DNA from: Methanobrevibacter sp.
GTDB taxonomy: Archaea > Methanobacteriota > Methanobacteria > Methanobacteriales > Methanobacteriaceae
Length of the DNA stretch: 38,776 bases
Direction: 5' to 3'
NCBI GenBank assembly: GCA_017407115.1
Contig: JAFQXD010000018.1
Location: 1 to 38,776, forward strand
Below are positions 16,706-25,447 of the stretch, piece by piece (the stretch's first letter is position 1; each line of letters starts with the position of its first letter). The translations under genes were made by a program, and so were the position numbers. Below the pieces are notes generated by a model. The model was given only the letters and a program-made list of their open reading frames with translations, was not told where the DNA came from and did not search any database.

Positions 16706-18547
16706 TTATTTTAAAGTCAATTTACCGTTTTTACTAAGTGCTTTGTAAGTATTGTCTCCTGCGAATTTGGCTGTGAAAGTGTATTTTCCTTTTTTGGTGA
16801 GTTTCACATTTACAGTTGCAACACCTTTAGCATTGGTTTTAGCAGTGTATGTCTTACCGTTAACAGTAAAGGTAATTTTCTTGTTTTTGATTGCATTGTT
16901 TTTAGCAGACTTGAAAGTGGCTGTGAGCTTTTTGGTTTTGGCGTTTGCTTTGTATGATACACTTTTGGTTGTAAGCTTAGCAGTTTGTTTATTGACAGTC
17001 ACTTTAGCTATATTGAATGCGCCATTATAAGCATCATCGCCCAGGAATGCAATTGCACATGTATAAACATTAGCATTTGCAATGTTGAGCTGCAATTTTG
17101 CAGTTCCATTTTCATTGGTTGTTAAATTATATTTTTTATTATCAATTGAAACATAAACTTCTTTACCGGATAAAAGATTACCTAAACTATCTTTCAAAGT
17201 TACAGTGAAATATTTACCTATTTTACCATCAACTGCAGTATTTACGGTAACAACAGACATAGCTTTAGCTGTTATTGAAATGTCTATTTTTGGAAGAACC
17301 ACATTAAAGTCAAATGTTTTATTGGTAATGTTACCTGTGGCATTGCTGCTAATCACTAATTTATGAGCACCATTGAGCAAATTGTCGAAAGCAACTTGCG
17401 CACTGGCGTATTCATTTAGGGTTGCGTTTACTTCCTGATTGCCGTCAACAACCGCAGTCACATTAATGTTAGGCATGATATTGCCGTATTTGTCCAATGC
17501 CATGATATTTACAATTGTTTTGTCTCCAATGTTTTTAGGAGAGGTAATGTCTGCAATATATATAACATCCTCATTATAAACGACAGTGAGATCTGTTGTG
17601 TTTTCAGCTTCATTATAATTTCTGTTTGACAGGAAAGTTGCAGTCACATTGTAATTTCCAAGAGGTAAGAAATAAGTGAATTTTACTGCACTGCTTCCCA
17701 TGGATGCAAAAGGACTTCCTCCAGATCCGCTTCCTGTGCCGTTCATCATATTTCTTATGGAGGACATGTTGAATTCCATTTTAGTGGAGTTTTCGGAGGA
17801 GTTGCCTCCAAACATGGATCCCCAATCCATATCGCCACCCATCATGCCCATCATCATACCCATCATGTCGGACATCTCAAAGGTGGATTCAACAGATCCG
17901 TTGACAATTTTCACAGATTTGCTTATGCTGTTTCTCGGAAGGACTATTGTTATGATTGCATCTCCAGAGAGATTTCTTCCATTTTTGTCAGTTACGTTAA
18001 CAGCTACCTTAACTCCTTGCCCAATAAATGCAGTAATGTTTTCAAGAGTTACAATAGGAGTAGCTTTTGTAACACCAAATATGGCGCCATTGGTTGCAAT
18101 TTTATCTGTTCCATTAACTAATGTGGTTTTAACATAATGTGTTCCTACATCAACTGATCCTAAAGATAAAATCACTCCAGATATTCCAGTAGGAGATATT
18201 GGAGCAGAACCTATATATTTTCCATCAACAAGTATTTCAACTTTGCAGTCACTGAAATCTGTGCCTTTTTTGTCAGATACAGTGACATTGATATATACCT
18301 GTTCATCATATGTCGTATTCTCGACAGTGACAGCAATCTCGACATCATCAGCATTACCATCTACATCTGATAATGCATCATTCATATTCTGATTTTCATC
18401 AGATTCAACAGGTTGTACTTCATCATCAACAACTGATACACCTATTGTATCAGCCATATTATCGCTATCGGAAGCACTTGCAGTTCCAATAGCTAAAAGT
18501 GATATGACAACCATTAGAATAATTAATACTCCTTTATTAGCTTTCAT
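16706..18547 (-). CDS. Secreted adhesin-like protein with Met-rich insert, first gene of the adhesin-kinase cluster
   Basis: 613 aa from the ATG at 18547, which has AAGGAGTGA just upstream; a longer frame with sixteen extra codons lacks a ribosome binding site and would bury the signal peptide. The signal peptide ends at TASASD. Domain order matches the next gene: two Ig-like domains, the second interrupted by a Met/Gly-rich insert (DMMGMMMGMMGGDMDWGSMF), then three Ig-like domains ending in a KLTLK-like strand. About a dozen sequons are present. With 25 bases to the next gene it should head a co-transcribed pair. Confidence 0.85.
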   Translation of the reverse strand: MKANKGVLIILMVVISLLAIGTASASDSDNMADTIGVSVVDDEVQPVESDENQNMNDALSDVDGNADDVEIAVTVENTTYDEQVYINVTVSDKKGTDFSDCKVEILVDGKYIGSAPISPTGISGVILSLGSVDVGTHYVKTTLVNGTDKIATNGAIFGVTKATPIVTLENITAFIGQGVKVAVNVTDKNGRNLSGDAIITIVLPRNSISKSVKIVNGSVESTFEMSDMMGMMMGMMGGDMDWGSMFGGNSSENSTKMEFNMSSIRNMMNGTGSGSGGSPFASMGSSAVKFTYFLPLGNYNVTATFLSNRNYNEAENTTDLTVVYNEDVIYIADITSPKNIGDKTIVNIMALDKYGNIMPNINVTAVVDGNQEVNATLNEYASAQVAFDNLLNGAHKLVISSNATGNITNKTFDFNVVLPKIDISITAKAMSVVTVNTAVDGKIGKYFTVTLKDSLGNLLSGKEVYVSIDNKKYNLTTNENGTAKLQLNIANANVYTCAIAFLGDDAYNGAFNIAKVTVNKQTAKLTTKSVSYKANAKTKKLTATFKSAKNNAIKNKKITFTVNGKTYTAKTNAKGVATVNVKLTKKGKYTFTAKFAGDNTYKALSKNGKLTLK

Positions 18548-19135
18548 TTCATCACTCCTTAATAATATGCTCTGTGTTTTTAAAAAAATTTTCATACAGG
18601 AAAATCAATGAAAATACTCATTAACTTTTTCCAAAATTTCTTTAAATAGACTTGCAAAGCACATTATACAAATTTTAGATATTTTAAACAATTATGGATA
18701 AATTTTTAAAAAACATAACATATAAATATTTTGATTTAATTATAAGTTTATTAAATAAATTGACATAAAAAATAATCAAATTAATATAAAAAATAGTAAA
18801 AATTTTTAAAATATATAAAATTATATCCAATTATTAAATTAAACAATTTTTATAAAAATTATTTTTAATTAAAATTTGTCGAAAATTTTGTAAATAAAAT
18901 CAAAAATTTTCAATTATGTAAATTCCATAAAGAAAAATATACATAAAAAAAATGAAATGATATGAAAAATTTTGTAAAATGTGACATTGAAAAATTAAAT
19001 CAATGAAAAAATTTAAAAAATTAAAAAATTTAAGAATTATTAAACAAACTAATAATAATAATATTTTTTTTAGACAAAAAAATAGATTACATAATTGTTA
19101 TATATCACATTAAATAATAAAATTAATTGAGTAAT
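18548..19135. other. Very AT-rich divergent intergenic region
   Basis: About 590 bases between the adhesin cluster (leftward) and the MetX-like gene (rightward). It is dominated by A/T runs, with no gene. It must hold the promoters for both directions. The rightward TATA box is annotated separately; the leftward one is not obvious. Confidence 0.5.
19099..19107 (+). promoter_or_regulatory. TATA box of the MetX-like gene
   Basis: TTATATATC about 30 bases before the first codons of the gene. No Shine-Dalgarno sequence follows, so the message is probably leaderless or nearly so. Confidence 0.45.
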
Positions 19136-20122
19136 ATGAGGATTGATGACTCCAAGTTAGGTTATAGAAAACATGTTTTGGATGAGTTTGAATTTGAAAG
19201 TGGCCAGATTCTTCAGGATGTTGAAGTGGAATATACTACCCGTGGAACTCCAAAATATGACGAAGAAAGCAACATTATCAATGCAATTATCTATTGCCAT
19301 AGATTCAATGGAAATTGTTTAGCTATTGAAGATCTCAATCAACTACTCGGTCCAAGAAGCATGTTAGCAGATTTTAACTTTTTTTATATATCAATTACTT
19401 CATTAGGTTATCCTGAATCATGTTCCCCGTCTACAACTAATTTAAAATTTGATTTTCCAGAATACACTATTAAAGACTGTGTGAATTTTAAAAGAAAGTT
19501 TTTAGCTGAAGTATTTGATATAAGCAATATCCTTGGTATTTTAGGGGTTGGAAGTGGTGGTTATGAAGCCTTTACTTGGGGATGTGAATATCCGGATGAA
19601 ATGGAATTTTTAATTATAGGTCACAGTTCCTTTAAAACAGATGGTTATCGCTACATTACTTCCAAAGCTCTAGGAAATTTAATTGAGTCATCTGATGCAT
19701 ATTTGGATGAGATTTATAGTGACCAGTTATCTAAAATTATGTTTTCAATTAATACACTAATTTATTCCCAGATTTTTTCCAAAGGAGCTTTTCGAAATTT
19801 TACTTTAGATGAACTTGATATGCTTATGGATTCTTTTGTTGAGGAAAGTTCCACAGCCGACATCTATGATTTCAAATATAGAAATGATGCTGCATTAAAT
19901 TATGATGTAGAAGATAAATTATCGAATATTAAAGCAAAAACATTTATTTTCTGTGCTTCTGAAGATGGTTATTACTCTCCCGAATTTGACATATATCCTC
20001 TTAAAGACAAAATTGAAAATCTGAAAATATATATTTTTGATGCCCAGAAATTTGTTTACAAATATGACTATTCAGTATTTGTAGATCCGTTTAGAGAATT
20101 TTTAGAAGAATTTAAAAAATAG
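19136..20122 (+). CDS. MetX-like alpha/beta-hydrolase fold protein lacking the catalytic serine
   Basis: 328 aa from ATG 19136 (a TTG three codons earlier is possible). Homoserine O-acetyltransferase landmarks align along the chain: CSPSTTN, FPEYTIKDCV, ILGVGSGGYEAFTW and PFREFLEE. In MetX the elbow is GGSMGG; here it is GVGSGG, so the nucleophile position is Gly (about 139) with a Ser one residue later. The C-terminal GHDAF box reads YKYDYSVF, replacing the catalytic His by Tyr. Acetyltransfer by the normal mechanism is therefore unlikely. It may be a pseudoenzyme or have a changed function. No methionine-pathway gene lies beside it. Confidence 0.65.
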   Translation: MRIDDSKLGYRKHVLDEFEFESGQILQDVEVEYTTRGTPKYDEESNIINAIIYCHRFNGNCLAIEDLNQLLGPRSMLADFNFFYISITSLGYPESCSPSTTNLKFDFPEYTIKDCVNFKRKFLAEVFDISNILGILGVGSGGYEAFTWGCEYPDEMEFLIIGHSSFKTDGYRYITSKALGNLIESSDAYLDEIYSDQLSKIMFSINTLIYSQIFSKGAFRNFTLDELDMLMDSFVEESSTADIYDFKYRNDAALNYDVEDKLSNIKAKTFIFCASEDGYYSPEFDIYPLKDKIENLKIYIFDAQKFVYKYDYSVFVDPFREFLEEFKK

Positions 20123-20202
20123 ATTTTACATCAAATTTGCAATCAAATAACCATGCAGATTATTTGACATGTGCAAAAGGCTGTGGCACATTAGTTGCTA
20201 TG

Positions 20203-20211
20203 TTATAAAAT
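20203..20211 (+). promoter_or_regulatory. TATA box of the ABC exporter operon
   Basis: TTATAAAAT centred about 28 bases before the ATG at 20235. An inverted repeat ATGTGC..GCACAT (20169-20191) lies just upstream and could be an operator. An AGGT element six bases before the ATG conflicts with a strictly leaderless start. Confidence 0.4.
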
Positions 20212-20234
20212 AATTAATAATTATAGGTATACTT

Positions 20235-21944
20235 ATGAATGATTTGATTTCACCAATAATAAAAAAATACAAAAGTATCATACTTATTCTGCTCCTGCTA
20301 ATCGTTCAGGCATATTTCACATTAACATTGCCGGAATATACTGCAGATATTGTAAATATTGGTGTTGCAAATGCAGATATTAATTATGTCTATGACATCG
20401 GAATAAAAATGATAGCAATTACAGTTCTTGCCACAATTTCAGCAATACTTGTTTCTTTTTTCTCAATCAGGTTTTCTTCAGGTTATTCAAGGGATTTAAG
20501 AAAAATGATTTTTCCAAAGGCATTGCAATTTTCTAACCTTGAACTTAATGACATTTCAAAATCTTCACTAATTACCCGAACCGTAATAGACGTCTCACAA
20601 ATACAAATGTTTATAGAAGAACTTTTGACAGTGATTATATTTGCACCAATATTAGGTATTGGAGGCATAATGAAGTCATTGGAACTTGGAACATCCCTGT
20701 CTTGGATTATCGTGCTCATATTTGTCGTTATTATAATCTTAATGATTCCGCTTTTCAAAAAGGCTCTGCCTTATCTTGGAAAATTTCAAGAGATTACAGA
20801 TAGAATCAATGGAAACGCCCGTGAAATTCTAATAGGGATGCCAGTCATTAAAACATTTGTAAGGCAAGATTATGAAGAGAGAAAATTTGACAAAGTAAAC
20901 AGCGAATATCATGAAACCCACATTAACGCTTATAGAATTATTCTTCTTTTTACACCAATGTTATCATTGCATTTATCCCTTATGACTGTGGGGATAATTT
21001 TCTTTGGGTCTTTTCAAATTGAATCAGGAGATTTGTTAATTGGGGATTTGCTTGCATTTATCCAATATGCTACCCAAATCGTGACATCATTTATAATGGT
21101 TTCTACAGTCTTTACTATAATGCCTGATGTCACCGTTTCCATAAGGCGCGTGAATGAAATTTTTAAAACAGAAGTGAGTATCGTTGATGGTGAAATTGAT
21201 GCAGTCAACACAGAAAACCCCGTCATTGAATTTAGAAATGTTGATTTCAAATATCCAAATAGTGAAAACAATATATTAACAAACATTAATTTCAAATTAG
21301 AACCTGGTAAAACCGTAGGCATTATAGGAGGAATTGGAAGTGGTAAATCAACAATACTCAATTTGATACCTCGTCTTCAAGACCCAACTGGCGGAGAAAT
21401 ACTATTTGCTGGGGAAAATATTAAAAATTATAAGCTATCAACTCTGCGGGAAAATATGAGTCTGACACCCCAAAAAGCCCATTTATTTAAAGGAACCGTA
21501 AAATCCAATATGACAATTATTGATAAAAATGCAAGTGATGATGAAATAAATAAAGCATTAAAAAGGGCTAATGTGAATTTCATTGATGGTTTAGATGATG
21601 AAGTTGTTCAAGGTGGAGCTAATTTTTCAGACAGTCAAAAGCAACGTTTATCAATAGCAAGATCACTTTTAAAGAAATGTAACTTTTATTTATTTGATGA
21701 TTGCTTCACAGCGCTTGACAAAAACACTGAAAAGATAATAAAAAACAACTTAAAAGATTTGGAGGGTGCATCAATTCTGATTGTATCTCAAAGAATCTCA
21801 ACAATAAAAGATGCTGACGAAATAATTGTTTTGGATGACGGGAAAATCATTGATAGTGGAACTCATGATAAATTGATTGAAAGCTGCAATTTTTATCGTG
21901 AAATTGTAAACAGCCAATCCGATACATTGAAGGATGGGATATAA
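20235..21944 (+). CDS. ABC exporter half-transporter, degenerate-site subunit (TM287-like)
   Basis: 569 aa: six membrane helices (about 1-300), then an ATP-binding domain. Walker A is GGIGSGKST (about 364-372), the signature is FSDSQ in place of LSGGQ (about 463), Walker B is YLFDDCFTALD with Asp for the catalytic Glu, and the switch residue is Gln (VSQRIS) instead of His. DDC plus Gln is what heterodimeric exporters such as TM287/288 and BmrCD show in their degenerate subunit. It overlaps the next gene by one base (TAATG), so the two form one exporter. Substrate may be a drug, lipid or peptide; none is predictable. Confidence 0.88.
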   Translation: MNDLISPIIKKYKSIILILLLLIVQAYFTLTLPEYTADIVNIGVANADINYVYDIGIKMIAITVLATISAILVSFFSIRFSSGYSRDLRKMIFPKALQFSNLELNDISKSSLITRTVIDVSQIQMFIEELLTVIIFAPILGIGGIMKSLELGTSLSWIIVLIFVVIIILMIPLFKKALPYLGKFQEITDRINGNAREILIGMPVIKTFVRQDYEERKFDKVNSEYHETHINAYRIILLFTPMLSLHLSLMTVGIIFFGSFQIESGDLLIGDLLAFIQYATQIVTSFIMVSTVFTIMPDVTVSIRRVNEIFKTEVSIVDGEIDAVNTENPVIEFRNVDFKYPNSENNILTNINFKLEPGKTVGIIGGIGSGKSTILNLIPRLQDPTGGEILFAGENIKNYKLSTLRENMSLTPQKAHLFKGTVKSNMTIIDKNASDDEINKALKRANVNFIDGLDDEVVQGGANFSDSQKQRLSIARSLLKKCNFYLFDDCFTALDKNTEKIIKNNLKDLEGASILIVSQRISTIKDADEIIVLDDGKIIDSGTHDKLIESCNFYREIVNSQSDTLKDGI

Positions 21945-23719
21945 TGACTTCAAATAGAGAAAAAATGGGATTAAAAAGAATTGTAAAAAATGTTTTGCGC
22001 TTGATGAAAGACCATGAGCTTAAATTCATTTTAACAGGCATTTGTGCAATACTATCTGTTCTATTTACAGTCATTAGTCCACTGCTATTAGGGGATGCAA
22101 TCAACATCCTCATTGAAGGAGCCAGCAATATCATTAACCATACTGGAACACTTGATTTTGTGGGTTTGGTTAAACTTTTAACCATTGCCGCAACATTATA
22201 TTTCATCAGTAATGTCGTTTCATACCTTCAGACATATTATTTGGTCAAAACAACTTCAGACATCATTTATTCCATAAGGAAAAGAATAATAAATAAGGTA
22301 ATGCAAATGCCAATGCCATCTGTTGATGAAAATCAAAGAGGTGCTGTTTTATCAATGCTTACAAATAGCGTCAATGTTTTGGAAGATGCCCTTACCTCAT
22401 CATTTGTAGAAATAACAACTAAACTTATTACAATAATAGGCACATTAATCATGATGATTACTATCAATGCCCTGCTAACTGTGACCATCGTTGGTGTAGT
22501 TTTACTATCATCAGCACTTATTGCAATCGTCAGCAAATTCTCTCAAAAATATTTCACAAAAAGGCTATACGCTCAGGGAGGTACAACAGGCCAAATTGAA
22601 GAAATATTTTCCAGCCAAGAAGTAATTCGGACAATAAATTATGAAAATCAGATCACTGCTGATTTTAATGATAATGTTGATGAATGGTATTCCCATGAAT
22701 GGAAATCAAGATTCCTTTCAAGCCTAAATACTCCTCTGACAAGCTTGAATTCAAATTTGGGATATGTTGCAATAGCCGTGTTGGGTTCCATTTTTGTTCT
22801 TCAAGGTTCAATGACAATAGGAAGAATTTTGTCATTTTTTGAATATTTAAAAAATTTTACAGATCCTATCGAAACCTTAACAGATATAATGCCTCACCTT
22901 CAAGCGGGAATTGCCTCTGCTGAAAGAATATTTGAGTTTTTAGAAATGGAAGATGAAGATAATCCATCCAAAAATGAACTTGAAAAATTTGAAAATGAAA
23001 TAACATTTGATAACATCAGCTTTGGTTACACTGAAAATGAAAGGATTATTGACAACTTTTCTCTCACAGTCAAAAAAGGTGAAAAAATAGCCATCATCGG
23101 TGAAAAGGGATCGGGCAAAACAACCCTTATCCAATTACTTACAAGATTATATGACGTCGATTCAGGAGAGATAAAAATTGATGGTATCAACATTAATGAA
23201 TATGATAAAAATTCACTCCGGTCATTTATGGGAATTATTTTACAAGAAATCTGGCTGTTTTCAGATACAATTGAAGAAAACATCAGATACGGAAATCTAG
23301 AAGCAACAGAGAATGAAGTTATTGCCTCTTCACATAAAGCCAATTCAGATAAATTCATAAGACAACTTCCAGAAGGTTACGATTCCATCCTGAATGAAGA
23401 TGGAGATAACATATCACACGGTCAAAGGCAACTCATAACAATAGCAAGGGCAATTATTTCGAATAAGGAAATCTTAATTTTAGACGATGCAACATCAAAT
23501 GTGGATACCAGAACAGAATTATTGATTCATGAATCTTTAGATGAACTGATGGAAAATAAAACCAGTTTTATAATTACCCATAGATTATCAACCATTAGAA
23601 ATGCCGACAAAATCGTTGTGATTGGAAAAGGCAAAGTAATAGAGCAAGGAACCCATGAGGAGCTTTTAGCTAAAAAAGGATATTACTACAATACATTGAA
23701 AACTCAAGAAAATATCTAA
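21944..23719 (+). CDS. ABC exporter half-transporter, partner subunit (TM288-like)
   Basis: 591 aa with an N-terminal six-helix membrane domain and a C-terminal nucleotide-binding domain: Walker A GEKGSGKTT (about 385), Q-loop ILQEIW, signature ISHGQ (about 489), Walker B ILILDDATSNVD and switch His in ITHRLST. In the usual partner subunit the residue after the Walker B Asp is Glu; here it is Asp, so neither subunit has the canonical catalytic base. The start overlaps the previous stop and has AAGGATGGG upstream, indicating translational coupling. No regulator gene flanks the pair. Confidence 0.88.
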   Translation: MTSNREKMGLKRIVKNVLRLMKDHELKFILTGICAILSVLFTVISPLLLGDAINILIEGASNIINHTGTLDFVGLVKLLTIAATLYFISNVVSYLQTYYLVKTTSDIIYSIRKRIINKVMQMPMPSVDENQRGAVLSMLTNSVNVLEDALTSSFVEITTKLITIIGTLIMMITINALLTVTIVGVVLLSSALIAIVSKFSQKYFTKRLYAQGGTTGQIEEIFSSQEVIRTINYENQITADFNDNVDEWYSHEWKSRFLSSLNTPLTSLNSNLGYVAIAVLGSIFVLQGSMTIGRILSFFEYLKNFTDPIETLTDIMPHLQAGIASAERIFEFLEMEDEDNPSKNELEKFENEITFDNISFGYTENERIIDNFSLTVKKGEKIAIIGEKGSGKTTLIQLLTRLYDVDSGEIKIDGININEYDKNSLRSFMGIILQEIWLFSDTIEENIRYGNLEATENEVIASSHKANSDKFIRQLPEGYDSILNEDGDNISHGQRQLITIARAIISNKEILILDDATSNVDTRTELLIHESLDELMENKTSFIITHRLSTIRNADKIVVIGKGKVIEQGTHEELLAKKGYYYNTLKTQENI

Positions 23720-23777
23720 TTCATATAAATTTATATTCATGTCTATTTGGTTTTAGATTCAAGAAATAATAGTAAAT

Positions 23778-23786
23778 TTATTATAT
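23778..23786 (+). promoter_or_regulatory. TATA box of the DUF1624-like gene
   Basis: TTTATTATA centred 27 bases before the ATG at 23809. There is no ribosome binding site, so the transcript is likely leaderless. Confidence 0.45.
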
Positions 23787-23808
23787 TCATAAAAATAGAC
23801 AATTTTTC

Positions 23809-24890
23809 ATGAAAAATCTATTTTCCAATGAAAAGGTCAACACCGGCAGACAGGTTGAATTAGACATTGCAAAGGCTTTATCAATTATTTTCATGATTTT
23901 TCTTCATACATTGATGGTAGTCACTGCATTTAGCAATTCAATCTCTCCAGGATATATGTTTGTGTTTAGTGATATTTTGGGCAAGCCTTGTGCGGCGCCT
24001 ATTTTCATGTTCTGCATGGGCGTAGGTGTTGTATACTCCAGGCATAGTCAATGGGACACTATGATAAAAAGAGGAGTGAAACTGTTCTGTTTAGGTATCC
24101 TTGTAAACATTTTTGAATTCTTCCTTCCATGCTATGTGTGCGGCACTCTTTTAGGTCAATGGGACATTTTCCCAACAGCCGGAGGATTGCTCCTATTCTG
24201 TGTAGATATTTTAGCATTCGCAGGTTTAGCATTCATTTTGATGGGAATATTGAAGAAATTTGAACTGTCTGACAAGTGGATGATTGTTATCGCAGTTGCA
24301 ATGTCTTTGATTGGAACATTATTCAGATTCACTGATTTTGGAGTTCCTGTGCTGAATTTGTTTTTCGGCAACTTTATTGGAACTGAAGGAGGGTTTACTG
24401 CATTTCCATTATTCAACTGGTTTATTTTTCCAATATCTGGAATCATTTGGGGACATTATTTTATCAGAGCAAAAGATAAAGGACAGTACTTTAAGCTTTG
24501 GCCATTATTTATTATTATTGCTTTAATCTATTTCGTCTTCTCAACAACAGTCAAAGGTGGATTTTTAAGCGACACACACCATTACTATTTCTGACAACAT
24601 TGGATGTAGTGTTCTGTTTATTGTATGCGCATGGAAATATTGGTCTTTGTTATTATCTGGCTAAAATCTTGCCAGATACAGTCAATAAGTTCTTTTCCAT
24701 ATTAAGTAGCAACATCAACAATATTTATATTGCTCAATGGTGTTTCATACCTTTAGGAGTAATATTTTTAGTATATCTCTTTAGGGACATTGTATTCACT
24801 GATCTGATAAGTGCGATATTTTCAATTTGCATATTAATATTATCTAAATTATTTGCCATCTATTACAAAAAATTAAGGACAAGAAGTTAA
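23809..24890 (+). pseudogene. Frameshifted DUF1624/HGSNAT-like membrane protein
   Basis: The first frame (23809-24594, 261 aa) begins with RQVELDIAKALSIIFMIFLH, like the first helix of DUF1624/heparan-alpha-glucosaminide N-acetyltransferase-like proteins, and stops at a TGA after SDTHHYYF. The membrane-protein sequence continues one frame lower from about 24585 (FLTTLDVVFCLLYAHGNIG..) to a TAA at 24890, adding about 100 residues and three helices. One lost T in the TATTTCTG stretch would explain it. Restored, the protein would be about 360 aa with ten or so helices. Real mutation, phase variation and sequencing error cannot be separated here. Function of the family in methanogens is unclear. 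Confidence 0.65.
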
Positions 24891-24894
24891 GACA

Positions 24895-25038
24895 ATGAAA
24901 TCAAAATTAGTTGTAGGTTTAATTATTTTAAGCGTCATATTTGGCATCACGACTGTTTCAGCAGGAGATAATCAGACAGAAATAATTTCAGATACCTCTG
25001 CTAATCAAATACGGATGAATCAAATAAATAATATTTAG
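24895..25038 (+). CDS. 47-residue secreted peptide
   Basis: The ATG lies four bases after the end of the frameshifted gene and the stop is ten bases before the zinc-ribbon gene, so it fits an operon. Residues 1-23 form a clean signal peptide (MKSKLVVGLIILSVIFG.. ending VSA-G); the mature part would be 24 polar residues. It could be a genuine small exported peptide or the stub of a truncated surface protein. The ribosome binding site is weak. No family recognised. Confidence 0.4.
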   Translation: MKSKLVVGLIILSVIFGITTVSAGDNQTEIISDTSANQIRMNQINNI

Positions 25039-25048
25039 AGGAATATAC

Positions 25049-25402
25049 ATGGCCAATTTTTGCACTAACTGCGGAGCTAAAATAGAAAAAGAGTATAATT
25101 TTTGCATTAACTGCGGAACTAAAATAGATAAATCTGATATGAAAGAGAATAATCAGTTAGCAAAATCCATCCCATCTAATAAAAATAAAACAAAAGAAAA
25201 AGAAATTGCCCCTACAAAAATAGAAAAAAATAAAATGACTCGTGGAGGATACTGTGGTTTGAGTTGCAGACATTGCTACGAAGAATTTTTAGATAGTGGT
25301 GGTGGAATAACTGGTGATTTCGATAGTGATGGGTATGTTGAGTATTACTGTCATTTAGGACATTCTGTGGCCTATGGACGTTTTTGCGAAGATTATGAAT
25401 GA
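25049..25402 (+). CDS. Zinc-ribbon protein with a second Cys/His cluster
   Basis: 117 aa. N-terminal zinc ribbon: C5-x2-C8 and C19-x2-C22, in repeated FC.NCG contexts. A lysine-rich linker (25-62) leads to a compact domain (65-117) with Cys at 69, 73, 76, 101 and 113 and His at 75, 102 and 105 (GGYCGLSCRHC.. YYCHLGH.. RFCEDY), likely a second metal site. There is no membrane segment. GAGGA sits eight bases before the ATG. Small zinc-ribbon proteins are numerous in these methanogens; partner unknown. Confidence 0.7.
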   Translation: MANFCTNCGAKIEKEYNFCINCGTKIDKSDMKENNQLAKSIPSNKNKTKEKEIAPTKIEKNKMTRGGYCGLSCRHCYEEFLDSGGGITGDFDSDGYVEYYCHLGHSVAYGRFCEDYE

Positions 25403-25447
25403 ATCATCATAATTGTTAAGTTTCCAAAAATTATAAAAAATAAGCGT

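Noticed and set aside
18600..19080. Possible replication origin in the very AT-rich region
   Set aside because: There are no origin-recognition-box repeats with G-rich ends and no cdc6/orc1 gene nearby.
25049..25402. Zinc-ribbon protein as a toxin-antitoxin or defence component
   Set aside because: No partner gene, nuclease motif or defence neighbour; only metal-binding motifs are visible.
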